A stretch of 64,000 nucleotides of DNA from positions 62,001 through 126,000 of the forward strand of contig NZ_FCOK02000002.1 of NCBI RefSeq assembly GCF_001544555.2. The letters are read 5' to 3'. The first letter of the stretch is position 1, and every line of letters starts with the position of its first letter. Made by a program: the position numbers and the translations under genes. Shown piece after piece: positions 26,456-35,705 of this stretch. The notes below the pieces were generated by a model. That model was given only the letters and a program-made list of their open reading frames with translations, was not told where the DNA came from and did no database searches. Source of the stretch: Caballeronia udeis (GTDB lineage: Bacteria; Pseudomonadota; Gammaproteobacteria; Burkholderiales; Burkholderiaceae).

Positions 26456-27823
26456 TCAACGCATGCCCGGCATCATGCCCTTCATGCCGCGCATCATTTT
26501 CTGCAGATTGCCGCCCTTCAGCTTTTTCATCATGCCGCGCATCTGCTCGTATTGATTCAGCATGCGGTTGACTTCCTGGACCTGAACACCCGCACCCGCT
26601 GCAATGCGGCGCTTGCGTTGCGCCTTGATCAGATCGGGTTTCGCGCGTTCGAGCAGCGTCATGGAGTTGATAATGCCCTCCATGCGGCGCATCTGTTTTT
26701 CGGCGATGCCCATGTCCGCGCCTGCCGCGGCCTGCTGGAACTGCGCCGGCAGCTTGTCCATCAGCGACGACAAACCGCCCATCTTCTTCATCTGCGAAAG
26801 TTGTGCGCGGAAGTCGTTCAGGTCGAAATCGCCGCCTTTCTTGACTTTATCGGCGAGTTTTTGGGCGGCCGCGCCGTCCACGCCTTTCTGTGCTTCCTCG
26901 ACCAAAGCGAGAATGTCGCCCATGCCGAGAATCCGGTTCGCCATCCGGTCCGGGTGGAAAACTTCCAGCCCATCCAGTTTTTCGGCGACACCCACGAACT
27001 TGATCGGCTTGCCGGTCACGTGACGCACTGACAGCGCCGCGCCGCCGCGCGAGTCGCCGTCCAGCTTGGTCAGCACCACGCCGGTCAGCGGCAGGGCGTC
27101 GCTGAACGCCTTCGCCGTATTCACCGCGTCCTGGCCGAGCATGGCGTCGACCACGAACAGCGTTTCCGCCGGCTTCAGGATGCCGTGCAGCTCGGCGATT
27201 TCCTTCATCATCGCTTCGTCGATACCGAGCCGGCCGGCCGTATCGACGATCAGCACGTCATGGAAGTGGCGTTTCGCCCAGTCCACCGCCGCGCGTGCGA
27301 TATCCGCCGGTTTCTGATCCGGCTCCGACGGGAAAAAGTCCGCGCCGACTTGTTCAGTCACCGTTTTCAATTGCTGAATTGCGGCCGGACGATACACGTC
27401 GACGGACACCGTCAGCACTTTTTTCTTGTGCTTCTCGCGCAGCAGCTTGGCGAGCTTGCCCGACGTGGTGGTTTTACCCGCGCCTTGCAGGCCGGCCATC
27501 AGGATGATTGCCGGCGGTGTGACAGCGAGATTCAGCTCGACGGCCTTACCCTCGTAATCCCCGCCAATGATTGCGGTCAGTTCGCGCTGCACGACGCCGA
27601 CAAGCGCCTGCCCCGGCGACAGGCTGGAAAGCACTTCCTCGCCGAGCGCTTTTTCCTTCACCTTCGCGATAAATTCGCGCACAACCGGCAACGCGACGTC
27701 GGCCTCGAGCAGCGCCAGGCGTACTTCGCGCAGCATTTCCTGCGTGTTGGCCTCGGTGAGCCGGGCTTCGCCGCGCAGCGTCTTGACGACGCGCGCCATC
27801 CGTGTAGTGAGTGTGTCGAGCAT
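26456..27823 (-). CDS. ffh: Signal recognition particle protein Ffh
   Basis: GTPase that binds signal sequences at the ribosome together with 4.5S RNA. The start at 27823 (MLDTLTTRMARVVKTLRG) is the normal one; the longer open frame is upstream DNA. Visible are the N domain, G1 GLQGAGKTTTSGKLA, the DTAGR G3 motif, TKLDGDSRGG and a methionine-rich M domain (about 320-455) ending MKGMMPGMR. Divergent from the CcsA-like gene. Length of 455 is typical. Confidence 0.97.
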   Translation of the reverse strand: MLDTLTTRMARVVKTLRGEARLTEANTQEMLREVRLALLEADVALPVVREFIAKVKEKALGEEVLSSLSPGQALVGVVQRELTAIIGGDYEGKAVELNLAVTPPAIILMAGLQGAGKTTTSGKLAKLLREKHKKKVLTVSVDVYRPAAIQQLKTVTEQVGADFFPSEPDQKPADIARAAVDWAKRHFHDVLIVDTAGRLGIDEAMMKEIAELHGILKPAETLFVVDAMLGQDAVNTAKAFSDALPLTGVVLTKLDGDSRGGAALSVRHVTGKPIKFVGVAEKLDGLEVFHPDRMANRILGMGDILALVEEAQKGVDGAAAQKLADKVKKGGDFDLNDFRAQLSQMKKMGGLSSLMDKLPAQFQQAAAGADMGIAEKQMRRMEGIINSMTLLERAKPDLIKAQRKRRIAAGAGVQVQEVNRMLNQYEQMRGMMKKLKGGNLQKMMRGMKGMMPGMR

Positions 27824-27956
27824 GGGAGCGTGTGGAGAGTGCGGCCGGTGCCGGGTAACAGTAATGAGGTACGGCGTCCTGGCGGCTCTTGCTTCAAGAC
27901 GACCTGGCAAGAGGGGGAAGACGTCGCGGCTTCAGGGCCTGGTGTAAACTTCGAAC

Positions 27957-28913
27957 ATGGATATTGTACTGTATGCCCTCACTGCGCTTCTCTATGGCGG
28001 ACTTGCCGTAGCCGGCTGGCGCGCGCATCGCAACACGGCTGTCGAGCCGGCGCTGGCGGGCATGCCGGCGGGCGGTCGCCTGGCCGGAGGGATGACTGCC
28101 GGCACTACGGGCATGGCCGACTCCATGCGAAGCGGCCGGGCATCGAAGGCATCGGGCATGAGCGCGATGGGGCGCGTGTTGCTCGGCGTCGCGTTGTTCG
28201 TGCATGGCCTCTTGTTGCACACCACCATCTTCCCGCAAAACGCGATGGTGTTCGGCTTCGCCTTCGCGCTCTCCGCCATGTTCTGGCTGGGCGCGGGCAT
28301 CTACTGGATAGAAAGCTTTTTCTTCCCGCTCGACGGCTTGAGGCTGCTCGTGCTGCCGCTTGCATGCGTGGCCTCAATCATGCCGCTGATTTTTGGCGGC
28401 GTGCGTGTGCTGTCGTATGCCGCCGCGCCCATGTTCAAGCTGCATTTCCTGATCGCGAACATCGCATATGGGCTGTTCGCGATCGCCGCGCTACACGCCA
28501 TCCTGATGTTGATGGTGGAAAAGCGCCTGCAGAACATGCGCGGAACCAGCACGCGGCATACATCGAATAGCTGGGTGTCGAGTTGGCTCGACACCTTGCC
28601 GCCATTGCTCACGCTGGAAAAGTTGTTGTTCCGCCTGATTTCGGCTGGCTTCGTGCTGCTGACGCTGACGCTCATATCGGGTGTCGCGTTCAACGAACAA
28701 CTCGTCGACAAGGCATTCAAGCTCGATCACAAGACCGTGTTCGCGATTCTGTCGTGGCTGATGTTCGGTGCGCTGCTGACCGCTCGCCGCGTGTCGGGCT
28801 GGCGCGGCCGCGCCGCGTTGCGCTGGGTGCTCGCTTCGTTCGTCGCGTTGCTGCTCGCTTATGTGGGCAGCCGCTTCGTCTTTGAAGTGCTGTTGCACCG
28901 TGCGGTCGTTTGA
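27957..28913 (+). CDS. Cytochrome c assembly / CcsA-like inner-membrane protein
   Basis: A 318-residue protein with about eight membrane segments, of the CcsA/YpjD type. Features include GAGIYWIESFFFPLDGL, HFLIANIAYGLFAIAALHA and TVFAILSWLMFGALL, with histidines placed in the membrane as for haem handling. The region after the first helix is unusually Gly/Met-rich (residues about 28-60), an insertion not typical of the family. It is divergent from ffh, as usual in Burkholderiaceae. Role in haem delivery is inference. Confidence 0.82.
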   Translation: MDIVLYALTALLYGGLAVAGWRAHRNTAVEPALAGMPAGGRLAGGMTAGTTGMADSMRSGRASKASGMSAMGRVLLGVALFVHGLLLHTTIFPQNAMVFGFAFALSAMFWLGAGIYWIESFFFPLDGLRLLVLPLACVASIMPLIFGGVRVLSYAAAPMFKLHFLIANIAYGLFAIAALHAILMLMVEKRLQNMRGTSTRHTSNSWVSSWLDTLPPLLTLEKLLFRLISAGFVLLTLTLISGVAFNEQLVDKAFKLDHKTVFAILSWLMFGALLTARRVSGWRGRAALRWVLASFVALLLAYVGSRFVFEVLLHRAVV

Positions 28914-28976
28914 CGCGGTGGCTTGACGGGTTGTCTGAATCAACGGGCATTTATTGCCTCTACTATTAGTAAGATC

Positions 28977-29291
28977 ATGCGCCAACTTCTCCTGCTGATA
29001 TTTGTGTTCTTTGCGAGCCAGTGGCTGTTCAAGAAGCTCAGGCGCGCCCAAGCTGCCGCCGGCGCGCAAACAGGCCGCCAGGCGGGCGGCGGCGCAGGGG
29101 CCACGCGCGCGTCTCATGGCCCGGCGGCTTCCGGCTCCGCGCCGCAACTGCCCGATCCCCTCGTGCGTTGCGCCGAGTGCGGCGTGCATACGCCTAGCAG
29201 CGAAGCGATTGTTGCGGCCGGGCATCGTTTCTGCTGCGCCGATCACGCCCAGCGCTACGCCGCTCATCCCACCGGCCGCGACGCTCGATGA
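28977..29291 (+). CDS. PP0621-family small membrane-anchored protein with Cys motif
   Basis: A 104-residue protein starting at the ATG at 28977: one N-terminal membrane helix (MRQLLLLIFVFFASQWLF), a Gly/Ala-rich linker and a C-terminal metal-ribbon-like segment with LVRCAECGVH and HRFCCADHA, i.e. CxxC plus CC..H. This is the PP0621-type family seen between the CcsA-like gene and ampD. Its stop overlaps ampD by 4 bp. Function unknown; zinc or iron binding is likely. Confidence 0.78.
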   Translation: MRQLLLLIFVFFASQWLFKKLRRAQAAAGAQTGRQAGGGAGATRASHGPAASGSAPQLPDPLVRCAECGVHTPSSEAIVAAGHRFCCADHAQRYAAHPTGRDAR

Positions 29292-29872
29292 ACGTTGCCG
29301 GTCTGATCGACGCCGACGGTTGGTACACGGCGGCGCACCAAATGCCATCACCCAACTTCGAAGCGCGTCCGGGGGGGATCGAGCCCACGCTCGTTGTCGT
29401 TCATAACATCAGCTTGCCGCCCGATGAATTCGGCGGCAGCGCAATCGCCGAGTTCTTCCAGAACCGTCTCGATCACGACGCTCATCCGTACTATGACCAT
29501 TTGCGCGGCATGCGGGTGTCGTCGCATTTCGTCATTCATCGCGATGGCCGCGTCGAACAGTACGTGTCGTGCAACGAACGCGCATGGCACGCGGGCATGT
29601 CGAGCTTTCTCGGGCGTGAGCGATGCAACGATTTCTCGGTGGGTATCGAACTGGAAGGCAGCGATCGATGTGCGTTCGAGGATGCGCAGTACGCGTCGCT
29701 CAATGAGGTCGTCCAGGCTCTCACTCGCCGCTATCCGATCGAAGCGCTAGCCGGTCATTCGGATATCGCGCCGGGTCGTAAAACCGATCCGGGTCCGTAC
29801 TTCGAATGGCCAAGACTGCAACGCGATACGCAACTCCCGCTTCAGTACTTTCCCTATCTCGGCGACGTTTGA
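29288..29872 (+). CDS. ampD: 1,6-anhydro-N-acetylmuramyl-L-alanine amidase AmpD
   Basis: Cytoplasmic zinc amidase that recycles cell-wall muropeptides and keeps beta-lactamase induction low. The N-acetylmuramyl-L-alanine amidase fold is clear: first zinc His in VVHNISLPP, SSHFVIHRDGRVEQYV, and the distal GHSDIAPGRKTDPGPYFEW with the second His and catalytic Lys/Asp. No signal peptide, as expected for AmpD. Length 194 is normal. Coupled by ATGA overlap to the preceding gene. Confidence 0.95.
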   Translation: MNVAGLIDADGWYTAAHQMPSPNFEARPGGIEPTLVVVHNISLPPDEFGGSAIAEFFQNRLDHDAHPYYDHLRGMRVSSHFVIHRDGRVEQYVSCNERAWHAGMSSFLGRERCNDFSVGIELEGSDRCAFEDAQYASLNEVVQALTRRYPIEALAGHSDIAPGRKTDPGPYFEWPRLQRDTQLPLQYFPYLGDV

Positions 29873-30126
29873 TTCGCTGCTCGTTCACGCTTGATGGAGT
29901 GTTTGCAGCGTGAGTTATTGAGCCGCGGTGACGCACTGCGTCTCGCCATCGTTCTCTGATCTACCGCCGGCCTTGGCCCAGCACTTCCCACGGACCAGAA
30001 GCGCTTTCATTTTGCATTGCAGCGCGTTCGCGTGTGTTCGGCGCACCTTGGCGCGTTTTTCCTTATCCGACTTTTGCGTTGCAAAAGTCAACCCTCTGAA
30101 GGCCATTCTTCAGCAAATAAAAGTTT
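29873..30126. other. Intergenic region before the nrdA promoter
   Basis: No convincing gene. It holds a perfect inverted repeat (30069-30089) and a leftward 63-codon frame with many basic residues that matches nothing known to me. Confidence 0.5.
30069..30089. repeat. Perfect 9-bp inverted repeat
   Basis: GACTTTTGC-GTT-GCAAAAGTC lies 38 bp upstream of the nrdA -35. It could be the ampD terminator without a U-tract or an operator. Confidence 0.6.
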
Positions 30127-30191
30127 TTGAGACTGTGCAGAATGCCACTATACTTGGTGCTCAGAGACGTAATTCGCACTATATGTTGTGT
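30127..30191 (+). promoter_or_regulatory. nrdA promoter with paired NrdR-like boxes
   Basis: A sigma70 promoter, TTGAGA (30127-30132) - 16 bp - TATACT (30149-30154), is overlapped by one NrdR-like box (30145-30160, about 11 of 16 matches to ACACwATATaTwGTGT). A second box (GCACTATATGTTGTGT, 30176-30191) matches at 14 of 16. The box starts are exactly 31 bp apart, three helical turns, the arrangement known for NrdR repression of nrd genes. The leader from here to the nrdA ATG would be about 410 nt. Confidence 0.78.
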
Positions 30192-30569
30192 TGTCCAGGC
30201 GGCGCCCCGCTCATAGAGCCGGCGCCGCATGCTTGTCCGGCCATAGAAGAAAACACCGGGTAAGCAACTGATTTGTCGCGTAAAAAACGTCGGCATTCAG
30301 TTTGAAAGACCGAGGCAAACAGGCTTAGCGAGAGAGGTTGTCTTCGTCGGTTTGAAGCGTACCGTCTCATGGGAAAACCATGGGACCGAGCGCAAGAACG
30401 GCACCGGCAATTGTCCCGGCTTAGCCATTTTCAATTTCATCGTCGTGCGCGATTGGCAGAAGTAGTGAAAGCAGTAGTGAACAGCAACAAAGCAACAGGC
30501 AGCCACCACGCACGGCACGCATCTCAATCCGCGGACGTTCCGCACCATCGAACACCTGGAGATTTGCAC

Positions 30570-33500
30570 ATGCAAACCACCGACAACGCCACGACTTCCT
30601 ACGAGGGCGCCTCCGTGCGTCCCATCGGCGCACAGGGTCAACCGAGCACCAGCGGACTCGCACCGGACGCCACACTGGCCGACTACAAAGTCATCCGCCG
30701 CAACGGGACCGTGGTGTCGTTCGAGCCGTCGAAGATCTCCATCGCTGTGACGAAGGCGTTTCTGGCCGTGAACGGCGGCCAGGGCGCAGGCTCGGCGCGC
30801 GTGCGCGAGCTCGTCGAACAACTGACGCAAAGCGTCGTTCGGGCGCTGGTTCGCAGCCGTCCGAACGGCGGTACGTTCCATATTGAAGACATCCAGGATC
30901 AGGTCGAACTCGCGTTGATGCGCGGCGGCGAGCACAACGTGGCGCGCGCGTACGTGCTGTATCGCGAGAAGCGCACGCAGGAACGCGCGCACGCGCCGGA
31001 AACCCGGGCGAACGCGCTGGGCATCAATGTGATCGACAACGGCGTGTCGCATCCGCTGGATCTGGACGCGTTGAAGGCGCGCATCAACGAAGCGTGCGTA
31101 AATCTCGGCAGCGAAGTGAACGCAGACCCGATCGTCGCGGAAACGGTGAAGAACCTGTACGACGGCGTGCCGATGGCGCAAGTCTATGACTCCGCCATTC
31201 TTGCCGCGCGCACCATGATCGAAAAGGACCCGGCTTACAGCCAGGTCACCGCGCGTATCTTGCTGCACACCATCCGTCGCGAAATCCTGGAAGAGGACGT
31301 CTCGCAAGGCGAGATGGCCACGCGCTACGCTGAATATTTCCCGCTCTTCATCAAGCAGGGCGTGGAAGCGGAACTGCTCGACGAAAAGCTCCAGCAATAC
31401 GACTTGAAGCGCCTGGGCGCCGCACTCGACGCCGACCGCGATCTGCAATTCGGCTATCTCGGCCTGCAGACGCTGTATGACCGCTACTTTCTGCACAACG
31501 AAACCAAGCGCATAGAACTGCCGCAAGCGTTCTTCATGCGCGTCGCAATGGGCCTGGCGCTGAACGAAATCGACCGTGAAGCGCGGGCGATCGAGTTCTA
31601 CAACGTGCTGTCGAGCTTCGACTTCATGTCGTCCACCCCGACGCTGTTCAACTCCGGCACGCGCCGTTCGCAATTATCGTCGTGCTACCTGACGACGGTT
31701 GCCGACGACCTCGACGGCATCTACGAAGCGCTGAAGGAAAACGCGCTGCTGTCGAAGTTCGCGGGCGGCCTGGGCAACGACTGGACGCGCGTGCGTGCGC
31801 TCGGTTCGCACATCAAGGGCACGAACGGCAAGTCGCAAGGCGTGGTGCCGTTCCTGAAGGTCGTGAATGACACGGCCGTCGCGGTGAACCAGGGCGGCAA
31901 GCGCAAGGGCGCGGTGTGTGCGTACCTGGAGACGTGGCATCTGGATATCGAAGAATTCCTGGAACTGCGCAAGAACACGGGCGACGACCGTCGCCGCACG
32001 CACGACATGAACACGGCGAACTGGATTCCCGACCTGTTCATGAAGCGCGTTCACGAAAACGGCGACTGGACACTGTTCTCGCCGGCAACCTGCCCGGACC
32101 TGCACGACCTGTTCGGCGCAGCGTTCGAAAAAGCTTACGTTGCGTATGAAGAGAAGGCCGCGCGCGGCGAGATCAAGCTGTTCAAGAAGGTTCCGGCCGC
32201 GCAACTGTGGCGCAAGATGCTGGGCATGCTGTTCGAAACGGGTCACCCGTGGATCACGTTCAAGGATCCGTGCAACATCCGTTCGCCGCAGCAGCACGTG
32301 GGTGTTGTCCACTCGTCGAACCTGTGCACGGAAATCACGCTGAACACCAGCGACACCGAAATCGCCGTCTGTAATCTCGGCTCGGTGAACCTGGTCGCGC
32401 ACATGGCAAAGCAGGCCGACGGCACGCTGGCACTCGATCACGACAAGCTGAAGCGCACCATCAGCGTTGCCATGCGCATGCTCGACAACGTCATCGACAT
32501 CAATTACTACGCCGTCGCCAAGGCGCGCAATTCGAACCTGAAGCATCGTCCGGTCGGCATGGGCATCATGGGCTTCCAGGACTGCCTGCACTTGCTGCGC
32601 ACGCCGTATGCGTCGAAGGAAGCGGTCGAATTCGCCGATACATCGATGGAAGCGGTCTGCTACTACGCTTACTACGCATCGACGGAACTGGCGCAGGAGC
32701 GCGGCCGTTACTCGAGCTATCGCGGTTCGCTGTGGGACCGCGGCATCCTCCCGCAGGATTCGCTGAAGCTGCTGGCCGAAGCCCGCGGCGGGTACGTGGA
32801 AGTGGACGACAGCGCGTCGATGGACTGGACCGAGCTGCGTTCGCGGATCGCCAACTACGGCATGCGCAACTCGAACTGCGTCGCGATCGCACCGACCGCG
32901 ACCATTTCGAACATCATCGGCGTGTCGGCGTGTATCGAGCCGACGTTCCAGAATCTGTACGTGAAGTCGAATCTGTCGGGTGAATTCACGGTCGTGAACG
33001 ATTACCTGGTGCGTGACCTGAAGGAACGCGGTCTCTGGGACGAAGTGATGGTCTCGGACCTGAAGTACTTCGACGGCACGCTGTCGCGCATCGACCGGGT
33101 TCCGGCGGATCTGCGGGCAATCTACGCCACCGCGTTCGAACTGGACGCGACCTGGGTGGTGGAAGCGGCATCGCGCCGTCAGAAGTGGATCGACCAGGCG
33201 CAGTCGCTCAACATCTATATGGCGGGCGCGTCGGGCAAGAAGCTGGACGAGGTGTACAAGCTGGCGTGGCTGCGCGGTCTGAAGACCACGTATTACCTCC
33301 GCACGATGGCCGCCACGCACGTCGAGAAGTCGACGGTCGCTCACGGTCAGCTGAACTCGGTGCCTTCGGGTAACTCGGGGAACGGTGCGGGTGGTGCAGG
33401 TGGAGCGTCAGGCGCGAACGGCAACGGCTTCGGCTCGCAGGGTTCGCACGGATCGTCGACGGGTGGTTTCAACGCCGCCGCAGTTGCGGCCCCGGCAATT

Positions 33501-33590
33501 GCTGCTGCGGCCGAAACAGAAGCCGATGGTCCGGTCTGCATGATGCGCCCGGGCGATGCCGGCTTCGACGAGTGCGAGGCTTGCCAGTAA
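30570..33590 (+). CDS. nrdA: Class Ia ribonucleoside-diphosphate reductase, alpha subunit
   Basis: Catalytic subunit that reduces ribonucleotides to deoxyribonucleotides. The ATG at 30570 has GGAG eight bases upstream. After about 45 variable residues comes an ATP-cone (VIRRNGTVVSFEPSKISIAV) for allosteric control, then the ten-stranded barrel with the redox Cys in SSCYLTT, the NLCTEI thiyl-radical region and AVCNLGSVNL partner Cys. A Gly/Ser/Ala-rich linker (about 930-985) leads to the C-terminal CEACQ pair that passes electrons from thioredoxin. At 1006 residues it is longer than E. coli NrdA (761) because of the cone-flanking and linker extensions. Not adjacent to nrdB here. Confidence 0.96.
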   Translation: MQTTDNATTSYEGASVRPIGAQGQPSTSGLAPDATLADYKVIRRNGTVVSFEPSKISIAVTKAFLAVNGGQGAGSARVRELVEQLTQSVVRALVRSRPNGGTFHIEDIQDQVELALMRGGEHNVARAYVLYREKRTQERAHAPETRANALGINVIDNGVSHPLDLDALKARINEACVNLGSEVNADPIVAETVKNLYDGVPMAQVYDSAILAARTMIEKDPAYSQVTARILLHTIRREILEEDVSQGEMATRYAEYFPLFIKQGVEAELLDEKLQQYDLKRLGAALDADRDLQFGYLGLQTLYDRYFLHNETKRIELPQAFFMRVAMGLALNEIDREARAIEFYNVLSSFDFMSSTPTLFNSGTRRSQLSSCYLTTVADDLDGIYEALKENALLSKFAGGLGNDWTRVRALGSHIKGTNGKSQGVVPFLKVVNDTAVAVNQGGKRKGAVCAYLETWHLDIEEFLELRKNTGDDRRRTHDMNTANWIPDLFMKRVHENGDWTLFSPATCPDLHDLFGAAFEKAYVAYEEKAARGEIKLFKKVPAAQLWRKMLGMLFETGHPWITFKDPCNIRSPQQHVGVVHSSNLCTEITLNTSDTEIAVCNLGSVNLVAHMAKQADGTLALDHDKLKRTISVAMRMLDNVIDINYYAVAKARNSNLKHRPVGMGIMGFQDCLHLLRTPYASKEAVEFADTSMEAVCYYAYYASTELAQERGRYSSYRGSLWDRGILPQDSLKLLAEARGGYVEVDDSASMDWTELRSRIANYGMRNSNCVAIAPTATISNIIGVSACIEPTFQNLYVKSNLSGEFTVVNDYLVRDLKERGLWDEVMVSDLKYFDGTLSRIDRVPADLRAIYATAFELDATWVVEAASRRQKWIDQAQSLNIYMAGASGKKLDEVYKLAWLRGLKTTYYLRTMAATHVEKSTVAHGQLNSVPSGNSGNGAGGAGGASGANGNGFGSQGSHGSSTGGFNAAAVAAPAIAAAAETEADGPVCMMRPGDAGFDECEACQ

Positions 33591-33600
33591 GGCGTAGTGA

Positions 33601-33629
33601 GCGAGAGGCCGATGCAATCGGCCTCTCGC
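33601..33629. repeat. 13-bp perfect hairpin after nrdA
   Basis: GCGAGAGGCCGAT and its complement around a three-base loop, 11 bp beyond the nrdA stop, without a T-tract. Probably an mRNA 3' structure. Confidence 0.65.
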
Positions 33630-33658
33630 CAGTTAGCTAGCGGTGAGATTGAAGATTG

Positions 33659-33729
33659 AAGGCCGGCACGAAGCGTTGGTTCTTTCCGCGGCGGAAGGGG
33701 CAGGCGAATTCGGTGCCGGCCTTTTTATT
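33659..33729 (+). terminator. nrdA intrinsic terminator (large branched hairpin)
   Basis: AAGGCCGGCAC (33659-33669) pairs with GTGCCGGCCTT (from 33713), enclosing an inner TTCCGC/GCGGAA hairpin, and is followed by TTTTTATTT. Confidence 0.65.
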
Positions 33730-33876
33730 TGTATCGATAGTCGCGGCCGAACAGCCAGGAAGCCGCGTTCGGGATTCGAGGCAGGCGCCGAGGTGTTGGA
33801 AGCGTCGACTCTTTCCGCTATGAACCTGCGCCTTGTTCGTGCAGTCGGCGCCGCACAGCAAAGCCGCACACCCGCT

Positions 33877-35274
33877 TCACCCCCGCGTTCCCCTCGATAT
33901 CTCGTGCCCCGCGTTGTGACTGAGCCGCGCGGTAATTGGAATCGAAAGAAACGAAAACAATCCGACGACGACGAAGGCCGGCCAGAAATCCGACCAGACG
34001 ATCTGCGGATGTCCCTGCAGGTCATGCGAAATCTGCAGCGCGATGCCACCCACCGTCACGCCGAGTCCCAGCGACACCTGCTGGATAAAACTCCCGAGAC
34101 TCGTCGCGCGACCCACATCGCGGCTTTCGATCTCGGCATACGTCAGCGAGTTGAGGCTCGTGAATTGCAACGCCGGAAAAAATCCGCCGAGCAGCACGAT
34201 GGCCCAGATGACCCACGTCGGCGTGCCCGGATAGAACATGCCGCAGGCGGCAATCGCGATGCCCGACAGCGCCGCGTTGACTATCAGCGTCTGCCGGAAG
34301 CCGTACCGGTGCAGCACGCGCGAGGCCAGTGAGCGCATGAACATGCCGCCGAACGCGGACGCGCAGGTAATCGAGCCGGACTTGAACGCGCTCATGCCGA
34401 GCCCTTCCTGCATTGCGAGCGGGAGCAGGAACGGCACCGCGCCCAGGCCGATGCGAAACAGCGAGCCGCCCGCCACGCTCGCCTGGAACGTCGGCACGCG
34501 CAGGAAGCGCAGGTCGAGAAGCGGCAGTTTTACGCGTCGCGAGTGCAGGAAATACACGATGAAGAAGGCCACGCCGGCGAGCGCCATGCCCGTCGCGGTG
34601 CGATTGGAGACCAGTTCGCCGCCGATCAGCGACAGCCCGAGCAGAAACAACGTGCCGCCGCTCGCGGATAGAAAGAAACCGAACCAGTCGAGCGGCCCGG
34701 GATGCGGCTCGCGCGCGTTGCCGATGTAGCGGTTGGTCAGGTAGATGCCGAGGATGCCGATCGGGATGTTGATGAAGAAGATCAGGCGCCAGTGCAGATA
34801 GGTGGTGATGAACCCGCCGAGCAGCGGCCCGACAGCCGGGCCGAACATGGCGGGCAGCGAGAGGTAGTTCATCGCGCGGATGAATTCGGAGCGGGGCACC
34901 GAGCGGAAGATGATGATCCGCCCGACCGGCACCATCATCGCGCCGCCTACGCCCTGGACGAAACGCGCGAGCGTGAACGGGATCAGCGAGGTGGACGCGG
35001 CGCACAGGAGAGAGCCGGCGACGAAGATGCCGATGGCGAGGCGGAAGATCGTGCGCGCGCCGAAGCGGTCGGCGACCCAGCCGCAGATCGGGATGAAGAC
35101 CCCGAGGCCGAGCACGTAGCTGGTGACGGCGATCTTCAGCGTGACGGGATCGCGGCCGAACGCTTTGGCCATTTCGGGGATTGCGGTGACGATGACGTTG
35201 GCATCGACGCTTTCCATGAACATCGCACAGGCGACGATGAGAGGGGCAACGAAAGCTTTGATGGCTAGCGACAT
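33877..35274 (-). CDS. MFS multidrug efflux transporter (DHA2 / EmrB-QacA type)
   Basis: A 465-residue permease with about 14 hydrophobic segments. Motif A-like VADRFGARTIFRLAIGIF follows helix 2, and motif C region GVGGAMMVPVGR lies in helix 5. The N-terminus ESVDANVIVTAIPEMAKAFG carries the D-x-N-I-V-x-x-A-I-P signature of the DHA2 family. It is transcribed leftward and lies between nrdA and nrdB, splitting them. No local regulator or membrane-fusion partner is present. Substrates unknown. Confidence 0.9.
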   Translation of the reverse strand: MSLAIKAFVAPLIVACAMFMESVDANVIVTAIPEMAKAFGRDPVTLKIAVTSYVLGLGVFIPICGWVADRFGARTIFRLAIGIFVAGSLLCAASTSLIPFTLARFVQGVGGAMMVPVGRIIIFRSVPRSEFIRAMNYLSLPAMFGPAVGPLLGGFITTYLHWRLIFFINIPIGILGIYLTNRYIGNAREPHPGPLDWFGFFLSASGGTLFLLGLSLIGGELVSNRTATGMALAGVAFFIVYFLHSRRVKLPLLDLRFLRVPTFQASVAGGSLFRIGLGAVPFLLPLAMQEGLGMSAFKSGSITCASAFGGMFMRSLASRVLHRYGFRQTLIVNAALSGIAIAACGMFYPGTPTWVIWAIVLLGGFFPALQFTSLNSLTYAEIESRDVGRATSLGSFIQQVSLGLGVTVGGIALQISHDLQGHPQIVWSDFWPAFVVVGLFSFLSIPITARLSHNAGHEISRGTRG

Positions 35275-35342
35275 GGAGAACGGAAGGGGATCTCTTCGCG
35301 GCGGGAAGCTGGGATTATGGCATCGATATCATGACAGCGACA

Positions 35343-35375
35343 TCGCGAAGTGCCGTGATGAGCGACACTTCGCGA
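35343..35375. repeat. Perfect 10-bp inverted repeat upstream of DUF3820 gene
   Basis: TCGCGAAGTG (35343-35352) and CACTTCGCGA (35366-35375) are separated by 13 bases, between the divergent MFS and DUF3820 genes and 23 bp before the latter's ATG. Operator or hairpin. Confidence 0.6.
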
Positions 35376-35398
35376 CGATAAACCCGAGGAGAACGACG

Positions 35399-35617
35399 AT
35401 GGACCCGGAAGATCTGCAGCGTCTCGTCACGCAGAAAATGCCCTATGGAAAGTACAAGGACCGCTTGATCGCGGACCTGCCCGGCCACTATCTCGCGTGG
35501 TTCGCACGTGAGGGTTTTCCTGCAGGGCAACTCGGCCGGCTGCTCGCGCTGATGCACGAAATCGATCACAACAACTTGCGCGAATTACTCACCCCGCTGC
35601 GCGACAAGCGAGGTTGA
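35399..35617 (+). CDS. DUF3820 family protein
   Basis: A 72-residue protein starting at the ATG at 35399 with GAGGA about eight bases upstream. The MPYGKYKDRLIADLPGHYLA segment followed by WFAREGFP is diagnostic of DUF3820, a small family sometimes linked to exonuclease-like proteins. No catalytic residues are evident. It lies between the MFS gene and the nrdB promoter. Function unknown. Confidence 0.85.
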   Translation: MDPEDLQRLVTQKMPYGKYKDRLIADLPGHYLAWFAREGFPAGQLGRLLALMHEIDHNNLRELLTPLRDKRG

Positions 35618-35705
35618 AAAGCCGTGCGCCAAGCGGGCGCTGCCGGGTGATTCACGCCTGCGTCCAGCGACCTCGCAGCTGCATTTTTACGCTTGAAATC
35701 CGCTC

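Noticed and set aside
29915..30106. Leftward 63-codon frame between ampD and nrdA
   Set aside because: Lys/Arg-rich but without ribosome site, domain or context; overlapping rightward frames are equally good.
30297..33344. Long leftward open frames opposite nrdA (458 and 556 codons)
   Set aside because: Their translations are rich in Arg, His, Val and Gln with no domain, the usual mirror of a GC3-biased gene; nrdA itself is unmistakable.
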